From Halonatronum saccharophilum DSM 13868 (lineage in GTDB: Bacteria > Bacillota > Halanaerobiia > Halobacteroidales > Halobacteroidaceae): 64,000 nucleotides of DNA. Where the stretch lies: the NCBI RefSeq assembly GCF_000517025.1, contig NZ_KI912095.1, forward strand, positions 126,604-190,603, given 5' to 3'. Each line of letters opens with the position of its first letter. Position 1 is the stretch's first letter. The notes under the pieces were generated by a model. That model saw only the letters and a list, made by a program, of their open reading frames with translations, had not been told where the DNA came from and made no database searches. The position numbers and the translations under genes are program-made. Shown in pieces: positions 1-8,752 of the stretch.

Positions 1-1
1 G

Positions 2-1210
2 GAAAGGTTAAAGAGGTTAAGGGAGAGTGTAGATATCTTGACCTTAACTGCTACTCCTATTCCAAGAACTTTACATATGTCTTTGGTTGGAGTTAGAGAT
101 ATAAGTTTAATTGAAACTCCACCTGAAAATAGGTATCCAATTAGAACATATGTAGGTGAGTATGAAGAGCATTTGATAAAGGATGCTATTAATAGAGAGA
201 TAAATAGAGGTGGGCAGATATATTTTGTCCATAATCGAGTTAGAGATATAAAGGAGATTGCAGCAAAGATAAACACTTTAGTGCCAAAGGCAAGGGTTGG
301 TGTAGCTCATGGTCAGATGAGTGAAGTTAAATTAGAAGATTTAATGATGAAATTTTTGGCTGGAGAGTATGATGTTTTAGTTTGTACAACGATTATAGAG
401 ACTGGAATGGATATCTCCAATGTAAATACAATTATTATCAATAGAGCTGATAGATTTGGGTTGGCTCAGTTGTATCAATTGCGAGGCAGGGTGGGAAGAA
501 GTAGTCGACTTGCTTATGCTTATCTATTGTATAAAAAGGATCAGGTCTTATCAGAAATAGCAGAGAAGAGATTGAAGGCTATAAAAGAGTTTACTAGTTT
601 AGGATCAGGATTTAAGATAGCTATGCGTGATTTAGAGATTAGGGGAGCGGGTAATATCCTTGGCCCACAGCAGCATGGTCATATTGAAGCAATTGGGTTC
701 TCTCTTTACTGTAAGTTGTTAGAAGGAGCAGTAAATAGCTTAAAGAAGGGAGAAGTAAAAGAAGAGGAAGAGATATCATTAGATCTGAAGGTAGATGCAT
801 ATATTCCTGATGATTATATAGGAGATTCTAAGGAGAAGATTGATATATATAAAAAGATAGATGGAATTAGAGATATTGAAGATTATGAAGAGATTAAGGA
901 TGAATTAAGGGATAGATTTGGTGATTTAAGGGAAGAAATAATAATATTACTCCAACTAGCTTTAATAAAAGTAAAAGGAAAAGAGTTAGGATTACTTCAA
1001 ATCAAAGAGCTTGGTCAGAGTTTAGAGATGCTATTCTCTAGTGAACATAGGTTATCAGGAGAAAATCTAATCAATTTAAGTAATAGATTTTCTAACCTTA
1101 AATTTACTGCTTCCAAAGAGCTTGTAATTAAGGTCTCTTCAGAAGGATTATCTGATTTGAGAAAACTTAACTTATTAATTGATATCTTTGATTTTTTACT
1201 TTCTGATTAA
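2..1210 (+). CDS. mfd: Transcription-repair coupling factor Mfd, C-terminal part (5' end outside window)
   Basis: Mfd is a DNA translocase that removes RNA polymerase stalled at lesions and recruits UvrA. The reading frame is open from base 2, so the gene begins upstream of the window. Helicase motif III (TATPIPRTL) is coded at about 53-79 and motif VI (QLRGRVGR) at about 475-498; both are characteristic of the RecG/Mfd group of superfamily 2. The last ~170 residues match the C-terminal TRCF regulatory domain that follows the translocase module, including the YIPDDYIGD stretch. Roughly the last third of a normal ~1150-residue protein is visible. The next gene downstream is spoVT, the order seen in Bacillus. 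The identification is firm. Confidence 0.96.
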   Translation, partial: ERLKRLRESVDILTLTATPIPRTLHMSLVGVRDISLIETPPENRYPIRTYVGEYEEHLIKDAINREINRGGQIYFVHNRVRDIKEIAAKINTLVPKARVGVAHGQMSEVKLEDLMMKFLAGEYDVLVCTTIIETGMDISNVNTIIINRADRFGLAQLYQLRGRVGRSSRLAYAYLLYKKDQVLSEIAEKRLKAIKEFTSLGSGFKIAMRDLEIRGAGNILGPQQHGHIEAIGFSLYCKLLEGAVNSLKKGEVKEEEEISLDLKVDAYIPDDYIGDSKEKIDIYKKIDGIRDIEDYEEIKDELRDRFGDLREEIIILLQLALIKVKGKELGLLQIKELGQSLEMLFSSEHRLSGENLINLSNRFSNLKFTASKELVIKVSSEGLSDLRKLNLLIDIFDFLLSD

Positions 1211-1315
1211 AAAAGACAATTAATTTTACATTAGTTGCCACATTAAGAATAATATTTTCAATCTAAATATATACTAATAATGAAGTAGTTAGCAAATAGC
1301 CTAAAAATAATAATT

Positions 1316-1361
1316 GGGAGGTGAAGGTTGTTTAGCAATTTGGAGGTTTTAGATTGCTAAA
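1316..1361 (+). promoter_or_regulatory. spoVT leader: strong RBS, possible 10-codon ORF and hairpin carrying an RBS in its loop
   Basis: A near-perfect Shine-Dalgarno (GGGAGGTGA, 1316-1324) sits before TTG 1328, which opens a ten-codon ORF ending at 1360. That ORF overlaps a 9-bp inverted repeat, TTTAGCAAT (1331-1339) and ATTGCTAAA (1353-1361). The loop contains a second GGAGG at 1342-1346. The ATG of spoVT lies at 1371, about 24 nt after this GGAGG, which is too far for ordinary initiation. Translation of the leader or folding of the hairpin may therefore control spoVT. This is inference from layout only. Confidence 0.4.
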
Positions 1362-1370
1362 TAGTTAAAT

Positions 1371-1925
1371 ATGAAAGCTACAGGTATTGTACGTAGGATA
1401 GATGACTTGGGTCGGGTTGTAATACCAAAAGAGATCAGAAGAACTATGAGGATAAGAGAAGGCGAGCCTTTAGAGATTTTTGTTGATAGGGATGGCGAAG
1501 TTATCTTAAAGAAGTATTCACCAATTGGCGAGTTAGGAGAATTTGCTCAAGAGTATGTAGAGTCATTGGCAGAGGTAACAGGCCATATAGCTTGTGTATT
1601 AGATCGAGATGCTATTGTTGCAGTAGCAGGGGCCAAAAAAAAGGTCTTCATTGATAAGCCTATTAGTAAAAAGGCAGAAGAGATATTAAATAGTAGAGAG
1701 ACTAAGGTTATAAATCAAGAAACTGAAGATATATTCTGTGAGGGGATTTATGGAGAAGATTATAGCTCCTTTACAGCTCAAGTCTTGGCCCCAATTATTG
1801 CTGATGGGGATGCAATTGGATTGGTAGCACTTGCCTCAACTAAAGGTGGAGAAGAGATGGGAGATTTAGAAGTAAAGCTAGCTAATACAGCAGCAGGATT
1901 CTTAGCCAAACAGATGGAGAGCTAG
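1371..1925 (+). CDS. spoVT: Stage V sporulation protein T (AbrB-family transcription regulator)
   Basis: SpoVT is a DNA-binding regulator of forespore gene expression in endospore formers. The 184-residue product has the expected length. Residues 1-50 are the swapped-hairpin AbrB domain, with the diagnostic start MKATGIVRRIDDLGRVVIPK. Residues ~55-180 form the GAF-like domain, ending in FLAKQMES. It lies between mfd and a SpoVB-family flippase, as in Bacillus. The ATG at 1371 is the only credible start because an in-frame TAG precedes it at 1362, yet the nearest Shine-Dalgarno is about 24 nt away inside a hairpin loop. Presence of this gene supports a spore-forming host. Confidence 0.96.
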   Translation: MKATGIVRRIDDLGRVVIPKEIRRTMRIREGEPLEIFVDRDGEVILKKYSPIGELGEFAQEYVESLAEVTGHIACVLDRDAIVAVAGAKKKVFIDKPISKKAEEILNSRETKVINQETEDIFCEGIYGEDYSSFTAQVLAPIIADGDAIGLVALASTKGGEEMGDLEVKLANTAAGFLAKQMES

Positions 1926-2003
1926 AGTTAATTAACAATTGTTGGTTAAGTGAAAAATTAGATATAATTAATTAAAGGTAAAAACTATTTAAATCTATTG
2001 ATT

Positions 2004-2050
2004 ATTTCATAGGGTATATTACAATTTTTTTGTAATATACCCTATGAAAT
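2004..2050 (+). terminator. Intrinsic terminator after spoVT
   Basis: A perfect 21-bp inverted repeat (2004-2024 with 2030-2050) encloses a five-T loop and is followed by a short T run. The stem includes ATAGGGTATATTAC on the left arm. It separates spoVT from the flippase gene. Confidence 0.85.
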
Positions 2051-2135
2051 TTTTGTAAAAGGGGTGGCATAATTGAGATAAATTTGTTATTATTATTAGT
2101 TAGAGGTAGTAGATTTTTAAGGAAGGAAGATTTAT

Positions 2136-3752
2136 TTGACTAAAGAGAAGAATACTCTATTACAAGGGACAATGATATTAACAAGTGCTGCTTTAATAAG
2201 TAAATTTCTAGGTTTTTTTTATAAAGCCATCTTAGCTAGATTAATTGGTTCAGAAGGCTTAGGAATATATGAGCAGGCCTATCCAATATATACTATGGTT
2301 CTAGCTATATCTATAGCTGGAATACCTGTAGCTATCTCTAAGTTAATTTCAGCTAAGAGAGCAGAAGATAAGCCATATTTAGCTGATCATATCTTTAGGA
2401 CAACCTTGAAGTTAAGTTTTTCTATTGGTTTAATCGGTTCTATAGGTGTGGGTTTATTGGCTAGATTTTTGGCCCTATATATATGGCAGGATATAAGTGT
2501 GTACTATTCTATACTAGCTATATCACCGGCAATATTCATTGTATCTATTATGGCAGCATACCGTGGTTATTTTCAAGGGTGTCAGAAGATGGAACCAACA
2601 GCTATATCTCAGGTTCTAGAACAGTTTATTAGAATTGTTGCAATGTTGATATTGGCTTATCTACTAATCCCTTATGGTGTAGAATTTGGTGCTGCAGGTG
2701 CAGCAGCTGGAGCATTTTTTGGTTCAATTGGCGGGCTAATAGTAATGCTAATAATTTATCGTCGCTTTAAGAGAAGAAGTAAGGCTCTTAAAGAAGGTGC
2801 TAAAAGAGTGGATGAAGAACAACTACCTGATATAAAAAAGGTTTTTAGAGAAGTATCTGCTTTAGCTGTACCTGTTACAATTAGTGCTATGATCTTGCCT
2901 CTAATGAGATTAATTGATTCTTTTATGGTGGCTAATCGCTTACAGGTTGCAGGATTTTCATTAGGCGAGGCCAGGGCTTTATTTGGTCAATTTAGTGGGA
3001 TGGCAATGACCTTAGTTCGTTTTCCTACTGTTCTGGCAGGGTCTTTAGCAGTGAGTTTGGTTCCTGCAATATCTGAGGCTGCTTCTTTAGGTGAGGATAA
3101 ACTGGTTCGAGCTAGGATACGTAAGGCAATTAAGTTGGTTCTTTACATAACTATTCCAGCCTTTGTAGGACTATTTATCTTAGCTGAGCCTTTAACTGGA
3201 GTTATCTTTGACCATCCAGAGGCTGCAATACCATTGCGTTATTTAGCTGTTGGTGTTATAGCAGTTAGCTTACAGCAGGTAACATCTAGTATATTACAAG
3301 GCTTTGGTAAGGCAAAGTTGCCTGCAAGAAATCTTTTAATTGGTGTTATGGTTAATGTTGTTTTAAATTACACATTAACTGCAAACCCTATATTAGGTAT
3401 TAGGGGAGCTGCTATTGGAACAACGACTGGGTTCTCTTTGGCTGCTGCTTTAAATATTATTAATGTCTTCCAGATAACTAAGCCTAAATTTGATAATTAT
3501 AATCTCTTAGTTAAGCCAATCTTTAGTAGTCTAGTGATGGCTTTTGTAGTCTGCTTATCATACAGAGGGGTGTTGGCCCTTTTAGGGATAAGGTCAATTG
3601 CAACTTTAGTTGCTGTTGGCATCGGTATGCTAGCTTATGGTCTGGCTTTATTATCAAGTGGTGCTATAGTTGAAGAGGATCTTAGGATAGTTCCAAAGAT
3701 TGGCGAAAAGATGGCAAATATTTTAGCAAAATTAGGATTTGTGAGGGGATAA
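2136..3752 (+). CDS. SpoVB/MurJ-like polysaccharide flippase (YabM position)
   Basis: This is a polytopic membrane protein of the MOP/MVF flippase superfamily, which moves lipid-linked sugars or peptidoglycan precursors across the membrane. The 538 residues contain about 14 hydrophobic segments. The N-terminal signature (LLQGTMILTSAALISKFLG) and a central GYFQGCQKMEPTAISQ motif are typical of the SpoVB/YtgP branch. The chosen start is TTG at 2136, about 10 nt after GGAAGGA. The stop is one base from the ATG of the next gene, so the two are probably cotranscribed. In Bacillus the gene in this slot is yabM. The exact substrate cannot be told from sequence. Confidence 0.9.
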   Translation: MTKEKNTLLQGTMILTSAALISKFLGFFYKAILARLIGSEGLGIYEQAYPIYTMVLAISIAGIPVAISKLISAKRAEDKPYLADHIFRTTLKLSFSIGLIGSIGVGLLARFLALYIWQDISVYYSILAISPAIFIVSIMAAYRGYFQGCQKMEPTAISQVLEQFIRIVAMLILAYLLIPYGVEFGAAGAAAGAFFGSIGGLIVMLIIYRRFKRRSKALKEGAKRVDEEQLPDIKKVFREVSALAVPVTISAMILPLMRLIDSFMVANRLQVAGFSLGEARALFGQFSGMAMTLVRFPTVLAGSLAVSLVPAISEAASLGEDKLVRARIRKAIKLVLYITIPAFVGLFILAEPLTGVIFDHPEAAIPLRYLAVGVIAVSLQQVTSSILQGFGKAKLPARNLLIGVMVNVVLNYTLTANPILGIRGAAIGTTTGFSLAAALNIINVFQITKPKFDNYNLLVKPIFSSLVMAFVVCLSYRGVLALLGIRSIATLVAVGIGMLAYGLALLSSGAIVEEDLRIVPKIGEKMANILAKLGFVRG

Positions 3753-3753
3753 A

Positions 3754-5214
3754 ATGATAAGTATAATAGGGTTAGGAGCTGGTGATTTAAAGCTCCTTAC
3801 TTTGGAAGGGTATAGAGAGTTAAAGAGTGGTAAGAAGGTTTATTTAAGGACTAAGGAGCATCCGATAGTTAATGATTTTAAAGATGAAGGTATAGAGTTT
3901 ATTTCCTTTGATTATCTATATGAGAAGGAAGATACCTTCTCTAAGGTCTATGATAAGATAGTTGATCAAATTTTAAAATTAAGTAAAAAGGAAGATATAA
4001 TCTATGGGGTTCCAGGTCATCCTTTGGTAGCCGAGTCTACAGTTAAGATTCTTATTGATAAATTAAGTAAAGAAGATTATAAGATTATTGGCGGGCCAAG
4101 TTTTTTAGATCAGATATTTGTTTCTTTGGAGTTAGATCCTATTGATGGTGTTAAGTTATTGGATGGTTTAAATTTTGAAGTAAAAGATTTAGATCCAAGA
4201 ACTCCTACTATCATTAGCCAGGTTTATAACTCTAGAGTGGGTTCTGATGTTAAATTAGAACTGATGGAAATCTACCCTGATGAATTTAAAATTAAGGTTT
4301 TAAGAGGTGTGGGTCTTGATGATGAGAGGATAGAGGAAGTTCCACTTTATAAATTAGATCACTTAGATTGGTTAGATAGTTTAACTAGTATCTACCTTCC
4401 ACCAGAAAGGGATAATTTAAGACAGTTTAATTATCTTTTAGAGATTGTTGATATTCTAAGAAGCCCTGGTGGTTGTCCTTGGGATATAAAACAGACACAC
4501 AGCTCTTTAAAGAAACATTTAATAGAAGAGGCTTATGAAGTTATTGATAGAATTGAAGAAGGAGATTACTTTGGCTTGGCTAATGAGTTAGGTGATGTAC
4601 TTTTACAGGTTATTATGCATGCTCAAATTGCCTCAGAAGATTTTAGATTCAATATTTATGATGTTATTGAGGAGATAAATCAGAAGATGATTAGGCGACA
4701 TCCTCATATTTTTGGTGATGTTGAGGTTGAAGATGAGAAGGATGTAATGAAAAATTGGGCCCAAATTAAGAAAGAAGAGAAAAAAGAGAGTGGGGAAGAA
4801 GGGGAGTCTATATTATCTGGTATTCCCAATTCATTACCTGCTTTGATGTTGGCCCAGAAGATACAATCTAAAGCGGCTAAGGTTGGCTTTGATTGGCCCG
4901 AGATTGATCAAGTCATAGATAAAGTTGAAGAGGAAATAGGAGAATTTAAAGAAGCTTTAGCTTTTAAAAGGGATCAGGATGTTAAAGAAGAGTTTGGAGA
5001 CCTTATTTTTGCTCTTGTAAATTTAGGTAGGTTTTTGGACTTAGATGTAGAGGAAGAGCTAAGGTTTGGAATCAAAAAGTTTCAAGGGAGATTTGCTTAT
5101 GTTGAAAGAGAGGTTAAGAAAAAAGGATTTAGTTTAGAAGAAATGAATTTAGAAGAGTTAGATAAGCTATGGGAAGAAGCAAAAGGAGAAGATAGGGGGA
5201 ATTATGATGTTTAA
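3754..5214 (+). CDS. mazG: YabN-type fusion: tetrapyrrole-methylase-like domain plus MazG nucleotide pyrophosphohydrolase
   Basis: The protein (486 residues) has two parts. Residues 1-~205 form a SAM-dependent tetrapyrrole methylase-like domain (start MISIIGLGAGDLKLLT; VPGHPLVAES loop). Residues ~220-475 are two MazG repeats with the metal-binding helices EEAYEVIDRIEEGD, ELGDVLLQV and, in the second repeat, EEIGEFKEAL with EEFGDLIFALVN. MazG hydrolyses NTPs to NMP and pyrophosphate for house-cleaning; the role of the N-terminal domain is unclear even in Bacillus YabN. The gene starts one base after the flippase stop and overlaps the carboxypeptidase gene by 11 nt, so translation is probably coupled. 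Confidence 0.95.
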   Translation: MISIIGLGAGDLKLLTLEGYRELKSGKKVYLRTKEHPIVNDFKDEGIEFISFDYLYEKEDTFSKVYDKIVDQILKLSKKEDIIYGVPGHPLVAESTVKILIDKLSKEDYKIIGGPSFLDQIFVSLELDPIDGVKLLDGLNFEVKDLDPRTPTIISQVYNSRVGSDVKLELMEIYPDEFKIKVLRGVGLDDERIEEVPLYKLDHLDWLDSLTSIYLPPERDNLRQFNYLLEIVDILRSPGGCPWDIKQTHSSLKKHLIEEAYEVIDRIEEGDYFGLANELGDVLLQVIMHAQIASEDFRFNIYDVIEEINQKMIRRHPHIFGDVEVEDEKDVMKNWAQIKKEEKKESGEEGESILSGIPNSLPALMLAQKIQSKAAKVGFDWPEIDQVIDKVEEEIGEFKEALAFKRDQDVKEEFGDLIFALVNLGRFLDLDVEEELRFGIKKFQGRFAYVEREVKKKGFSLEEMNLEELDKLWEEAKGEDRGNYDV

Positions 5215-6361
5215 TTTTAAAAGGGGAATGAGTTTTGTTTTAATTGTACTTTTATTATTATCTCCTAGCATGGCTTATGCTGGAGGCAATTTTGATGTTA
5301 GTGTAGATTCGGCTATCTTAGTTGATGCTCAAACAGGACAGGTTCTATTTGCTAAGAATGAGCATAAGCAATTACCACCAGCTTCAATTACTAAGGTAAT
5401 GGCTATCCTATTAGTGATGGAAGCTTTAGAAGCAGGAGAGATAAGCTTAGAGGATGAGGTTACAGCAAGTCAATTAGCTAGTTCTAAGGGTGGATCTCAG
5501 ATTTGGTTATCTACCGGAGAGAAGATGAGTGTTGAAGATTTATTAGTAGCTACTATTATTCCTTCAGCAAATGATGCTACAGTAGCTTTAGCAGAATATA
5601 TAGGTGGAACTAAGGGCAATTTTGTAAGAATGATGAATCGCAGGGCTGGGGAGCTAGATATGGAGAACACCTATTTTGCTAATGCAACAGGTCTTCCAGT
5701 TAAAGGGGGAGGAACTTATACAACAGCCTATGATATTGCTATAATGTCTAGAGAGTTGGCTAAACATGATCTTTACTTTAACTGGTCTGGAAGAAGGACT
5801 GCTCGAATTAGAGATGGAGAATACCCAGTCTTTACTACCAATGAACTCATAGGACATTTTGCTGGTGCTGATGGCTTAAAGACTGGTTGGACTACCGAAG
5901 CTGGTTACGGTTTAGTAGGAACAGCTGATCATGGAGATGGGCGTTTAATAAGTGTTGTTCTTGGAGCAGAGAGTGATGATGAGCGAGTTAATGAAACAAT
6001 TAGATTATTAAGCCATGGTTTTAGAGCTTTTATTAGAGATATCTTTGTAGTTGAAGGTACAGAGGTAGGTAGTGCCGAGGTAGATAAAGGGAGAGAGGCA
6101 GAAGTTCCGGTAAGAACAGTCAATTCTTTTGAAGCTTTTATTGAACGTGGTACGAAAGGTGATGTAGAGCAAGAGATAGTAATAGATAGAGAGTTAGAAG
6201 CCCCTGTTGAGGAAGGTGAGCCTGTAGGTCAATTAGTATTTACTCAGTATGGAAATGAATTAGGAAGTGTAGAGTTAGTAACGGCTGGCGAGGTTGAAAG
6301 GGCTGGGATCTTTACTCTAATCTTTAGATGGGTGAGAGATTTTATAATGGGGTTTTTCTAG
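5204..6361 (+). CDS. D-alanyl-D-alanine carboxypeptidase (DacF/PBP5 family)
   Basis: This is an exported serine peptidase that trims the terminal D-Ala of peptidoglycan stem peptides. A signal peptide covers residues 1-~26 (cleavage near AYA-GG). The three catalytic motifs are present: S61-I-T-K64, S121-A-N123 and K226-T-G228. A C-terminal beta-rich PBP5_C domain follows, and the end (IFTLIFRWVRDFIMGFF) is an amphipathic helix that can anchor the enzyme to the membrane. The 385-residue length is normal. The start overlaps the end of mazG and follows AGGGGG. Two ATG codons are adjacent (5204, 5207) and either could initiate. The sporulation context fits DacF, but a vegetative DacA-like role is equally possible. 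Confidence 0.95.
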   Translation: MMFNFKRGMSFVLIVLLLLSPSMAYAGGNFDVSVDSAILVDAQTGQVLFAKNEHKQLPPASITKVMAILLVMEALEAGEISLEDEVTASQLASSKGGSQIWLSTGEKMSVEDLLVATIIPSANDATVALAEYIGGTKGNFVRMMNRRAGELDMENTYFANATGLPVKGGGTYTTAYDIAIMSRELAKHDLYFNWSGRRTARIRDGEYPVFTTNELIGHFAGADGLKTGWTTEAGYGLVGTADHGDGRLISVVLGAESDDERVNETIRLLSHGFRAFIRDIFVVEGTEVGSAEVDKGREAEVPVRTVNSFEAFIERGTKGDVEQEIVIDRELEAPVEEGEPVGQLVFTQYGNELGSVELVTAGEVERAGIFTLIFRWVRDFIMGFF

Positions 6362-6372
6362 AATAGGAAGTT

Positions 6373-6410
6373 AAAAGGATTAGTATGCAGATCTGCATAC
6401 TAATCCTTTT
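6373..6410. terminator. 38-bp perfect palindrome ending the mfd-dac region
   Basis: A perfect 19+19 bp palindrome (AAAAGGATTAGTATGCAGA and its complement) begins 12 nt after the carboxypeptidase stop and ends in TTTT. It can act as a terminator read from either side. Confidence 0.75.
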
Positions 6411-6518
6411 GGACTTTTATATACCACAATTTATCAAAAGAAGGTCTATGCACTTTATATACTTAACTATATAGGTACAAGATTAATATCGATTAATAAG
6501 AAAAAGGAGGTAGTTAAG

Positions 6519-7313
6519 ATGGTAATAGATTCACATCTACACTTTGGAAAGATAGGTAAGTTTGATATGGGGGTTGACGTACTCTTAGAATCTTTAGACA
6601 AGTATGGAATTGACTTTGGTATTGTATCAAATATTGAGGGTGTTGAATTTGATACAGAACTTAGGAAGATCCCTAAAGAATTTATGGTATCTCAGATGGA
6701 GGTTAATAAAAAGACGTTGGAGTTAGTTAAGGATCATTTTGATAAGTTGATAGGACTAGTTTGGATTAAGCCTCATACTGAATCCTTTACTAATGAACTA
6801 GGAGATTTCATTTTAGATAATAGAGATTACTTTGTTGGTTTTAAGATACATCCTTACCACTCTAAATTAAAGATAAGTGATGATAGATATAAGGAGTATT
6901 TAGGTTTTGCTAATGAGATAAGTCTACCCTGTGCTGTTCATACAGCTAAATGTCCTTACTCAGATATCGGAGATCTTTATAAGGTGGCAAAGGAGTATTC
7001 TAAAGTTAATTTTATTGCAGTACATATGGGGCTAGGAAGTGATAATAGCAGAGCTATTGATTATATCAGTAAACTTGATAATTTATATGGAGATACAACA
7101 TGGGTTCCTTTGGAGAGAGTTATAGATGCTGTAGAGGGGTGTGGAAGTCATAAGATCTTATTTGGAACTGATAACCCTATTGATGGTTTAGATACTTATC
7201 AAAAGTATGAAGAATTATTGATTAAAGGAAGAGATTTATTTAAAGAGGAAGATTATCAGGATATTTTTAGCTTAAATGCTAAAAGGATATTTGGATTAGA
7301 ATTAAATAGTTAG
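6519..7313 (+). CDS. Amidohydrolase-superfamily metal-dependent hydrolase (COG2159-like)
   Basis: This 264-residue TIM-barrel hydrolase of unknown substrate carries the expected metal-binding set: HxH in DSHLHF near residue 5, lysine in FKIHPYH, histidine in AVHTAK, histidine in VHMGLG and aspartate in FGTDNP. It has its own RBS (AAGGAGG, ~12 nt before ATG 6519) and a terminator directly after it, so it is a single-gene unit. It is similar in size and motifs to the frameshifted amidohydrolase at 14492-15179, which suggests paralogy. The neighbouring lac operon gives no clue to its substrate. Confidence 0.85.
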   Translation: MVIDSHLHFGKIGKFDMGVDVLLESLDKYGIDFGIVSNIEGVEFDTELRKIPKEFMVSQMEVNKKTLELVKDHFDKLIGLVWIKPHTESFTNELGDFILDNRDYFVGFKIHPYHSKLKISDDRYKEYLGFANEISLPCAVHTAKCPYSDIGDLYKVAKEYSKVNFIAVHMGLGSDNSRAIDYISKLDNLYGDTTWVPLERVIDAVEGCGSHKILFGTDNPIDGLDTYQKYEELLIKGRDLFKEEDYQDIFSLNAKRIFGLELNS

Positions 7314-7321
7314 TAGATAAT

Positions 7322-7374
7322 AAAATAACAACCCCCTATATAACATTATTTGTTATATAGGGGGTTGTTATTTT
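7322..7374. terminator. Intrinsic terminator after the amidohydrolase
   Basis: A perfect 24-bp inverted repeat (7322-7345 with 7351-7374) with loop TTATT has a GC-rich ACCCCC/GGGGGT core and A/T tracts on both flanks, so it could terminate in both directions. Confidence 0.88.
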
Positions 7375-7392
7375 ATTTAAATAAGAAAGCCT

Positions 7393-7503
7393 CAAACAAA
7401 CACTAACAAACAAAAAAAATAAAAAACAAACAAAAAGGTATTGACATAAAAAAAATAATAGTGTAAAATAACATTAAGAAACAAAAACAAACACAAACAA
7501 ACA
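7393..7503 (+). promoter_or_regulatory. lac operon promoter flanked by A/C-only repeat operators
   Basis: TTGACA (7441-7446), a 17-nt spacer and TAAAAT (7464-7469) form a good sigma-A promoter. It is flanked by runs made almost only of A and C, built on CAAACA/AACAAAC units: 7393-7412 and 7425-7436 upstream, 7479-7503 downstream. Repeats on both sides of a promoter next to a DeoR-family gene suggest autoregulatory operators. The binding itself is inference. Confidence 0.7.
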
Positions 7504-7520
7504 GAACTGGGGTCGTTATT

Positions 7521-8273
7521 ATGATAAAAGAAGAACGATTAGAAAAAATTATGGAAATATTAGATGAAGAAGGGTTAATTAAGGTATCTGAGATCACAGA
7601 GCTTTTGGGTGTTACTGAAATGACTATTAGAAGAGACTTAAATATTCTAGAAGGTAGAGGTCTATTGATTAGAGTTCATGGGGGAGCCAAGAAGAAAGAG
7701 AAGAAAATTCTTAAGGAGCTAACTCATAATGAGAAGAAAGAGATTAATACTGAGGAGAAAAGACATATAGCTGAAATTGCCGCAACTTTTATCGAAGATA
7801 ATGACACTATTTATATTGGCCCAGGAACAACTTGTGAATTTATTTATGATTATATTGATGCTCAAAATATTAAAGTTGTAACCAATTCAATTTCTATCTT
7901 TTCAAAGTTTGCTGACGACAAGAGATTTGAATTAATCTTAGCTGGTGGTCGTTTAAGACCTTCTACTGGAACTTTTGTAGGAAGCTTTACTAATGAATTA
8001 TTGACTAAATTAAGTGTTAAAGCTGCTTTTGTTGGAGCTAATGGTATTTATAAAAATTATATCACAACCTCTAATGAAGAAGAAGGAGTTGCTCAAAATA
8101 TTATTTTAGATAATTCTTTAGAGAAGTATGTCTTAGCTGATCACGAAAAAATAGACAGACAAGATTTTTATAGTTTCTATAATCTAGAGGATGTAACTGC
8201 ACTTATTACTGATAAAAACTTAAAAAAAGGTGTAAAGAGAAGATACTCAGAGTTTATTAAAATTATTGATTAA
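7521..8273 (+). CDS. DeoR-family transcription repressor of the lac operon (LacR-like)
   Basis: This 250-residue regulator has an N-terminal winged helix-turn-helix (residues ~3-57, with LLGVTEMTIRRDLNILEGRG typical of DeoR) and a C-terminal sugar-phosphate sensor domain (DeoRC), with the TIYIGPGTTCEFI and VVTNS motifs that bind phosphorylated sugars. It is first in an operon of tagatose-6-phosphate pathway genes. The likely inducer is therefore tagatose-6-phosphate, as for LacR of staphylococci and streptococci; this is inference. The RBS is weak (CTGGGG). A promoter with candidate operators lies just upstream, consistent with autorepression. Confidence 0.88.
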   Translation: MIKEERLEKIMEILDEEGLIKVSEITELLGVTEMTIRRDLNILEGRGLLIRVHGGAKKKEKKILKELTHNEKKEINTEEKRHIAEIAATFIEDNDTIYIGPGTTCEFIYDYIDAQNIKVVTNSISIFSKFADDKRFELILAGGRLRPSTGTFVGSFTNELLTKLSVKAAFVGANGIYKNYITTSNEEEGVAQNIILDNSLEKYVLADHEKIDRQDFYSFYNLEDVTALITDKNLKKGVKRRYSEFIKIID

Positions 8274-8290
8274 AATAAGGAGGAATTGAA

Positions 8291-8719
8291 ATGAAGATAA
8301 TCATTGGTTCAGATAAGGATGGATTAGAGCTAAAAGAATATGTAAAGGATTGCTTAGAGAAGTCAGGATATGAGATAGTTGATAAAACTCCAAAGGGAGC
8401 AGATGATTTTGTAGATTCTGCAAAATCTGTTGCTCAAGCAGTAGTAGAGCAAGAAGGGGCTAATGGGATTTTGGTTGATGAGTATGGAGTAGGATCTTTT
8501 ATGGTAGCTAATAAAATAAAAGGAGCTATCTGTGCAGTGGTTTCTGAGGAGCATTCCGCAAAGATGACTAAAGATCATAACAATGCTACTATCCTAGCCT
8601 TAGGATCAGGAATAGTAGGCAAGAAGTTGGCTAAAGAAATTGTTGATAATTTTGTTGGATCAGAATACTCAGGAGGTAGACATCAAGTAAGAGTAGATAT
8701 GCTAAATAAGATGCTTTAA
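8291..8719 (+). CDS. lacA: Galactose-6-phosphate isomerase subunit LacA
   Basis: LacA and LacB together convert galactose-6-phosphate to tagatose-6-phosphate. The 142-residue product matches LacA in length and in landmarks: start IIIGSDKDGLELKEYV, the GSFMVANKIKG segment, DHNNATILALGSGIVG and the C-terminal GGRHQVRVDMLNKM, which is almost identical to staphylococcal LacA as I recall it. It belongs to the RpiB/LacAB fold. The gene lies 17 nt after the regulator with AAGGAGG, and lacB follows after 33 nt. LacA lacks the catalytic cysteine found in LacB/RpiB proteins, consistent with the heteromeric enzyme. Confidence 0.95.
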   Translation: MKIIIGSDKDGLELKEYVKDCLEKSGYEIVDKTPKGADDFVDSAKSVAQAVVEQEGANGILVDEYGVGSFMVANKIKGAICAVVSEEHSAKMTKDHNNATILALGSGIVGKKLAKEIVDNFVGSEYSGGRHQVRVDMLNKML

Positions 8720-8752
8720 TATAATTAATATAAATATAAAGGAGGAGTTAAA

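Noticed and set aside
7393..7503. A/C-rich repeats considered as a CRISPR array
   Set aside because: Units are 6-7 bp without unique spacers; they flank a promoter instead.
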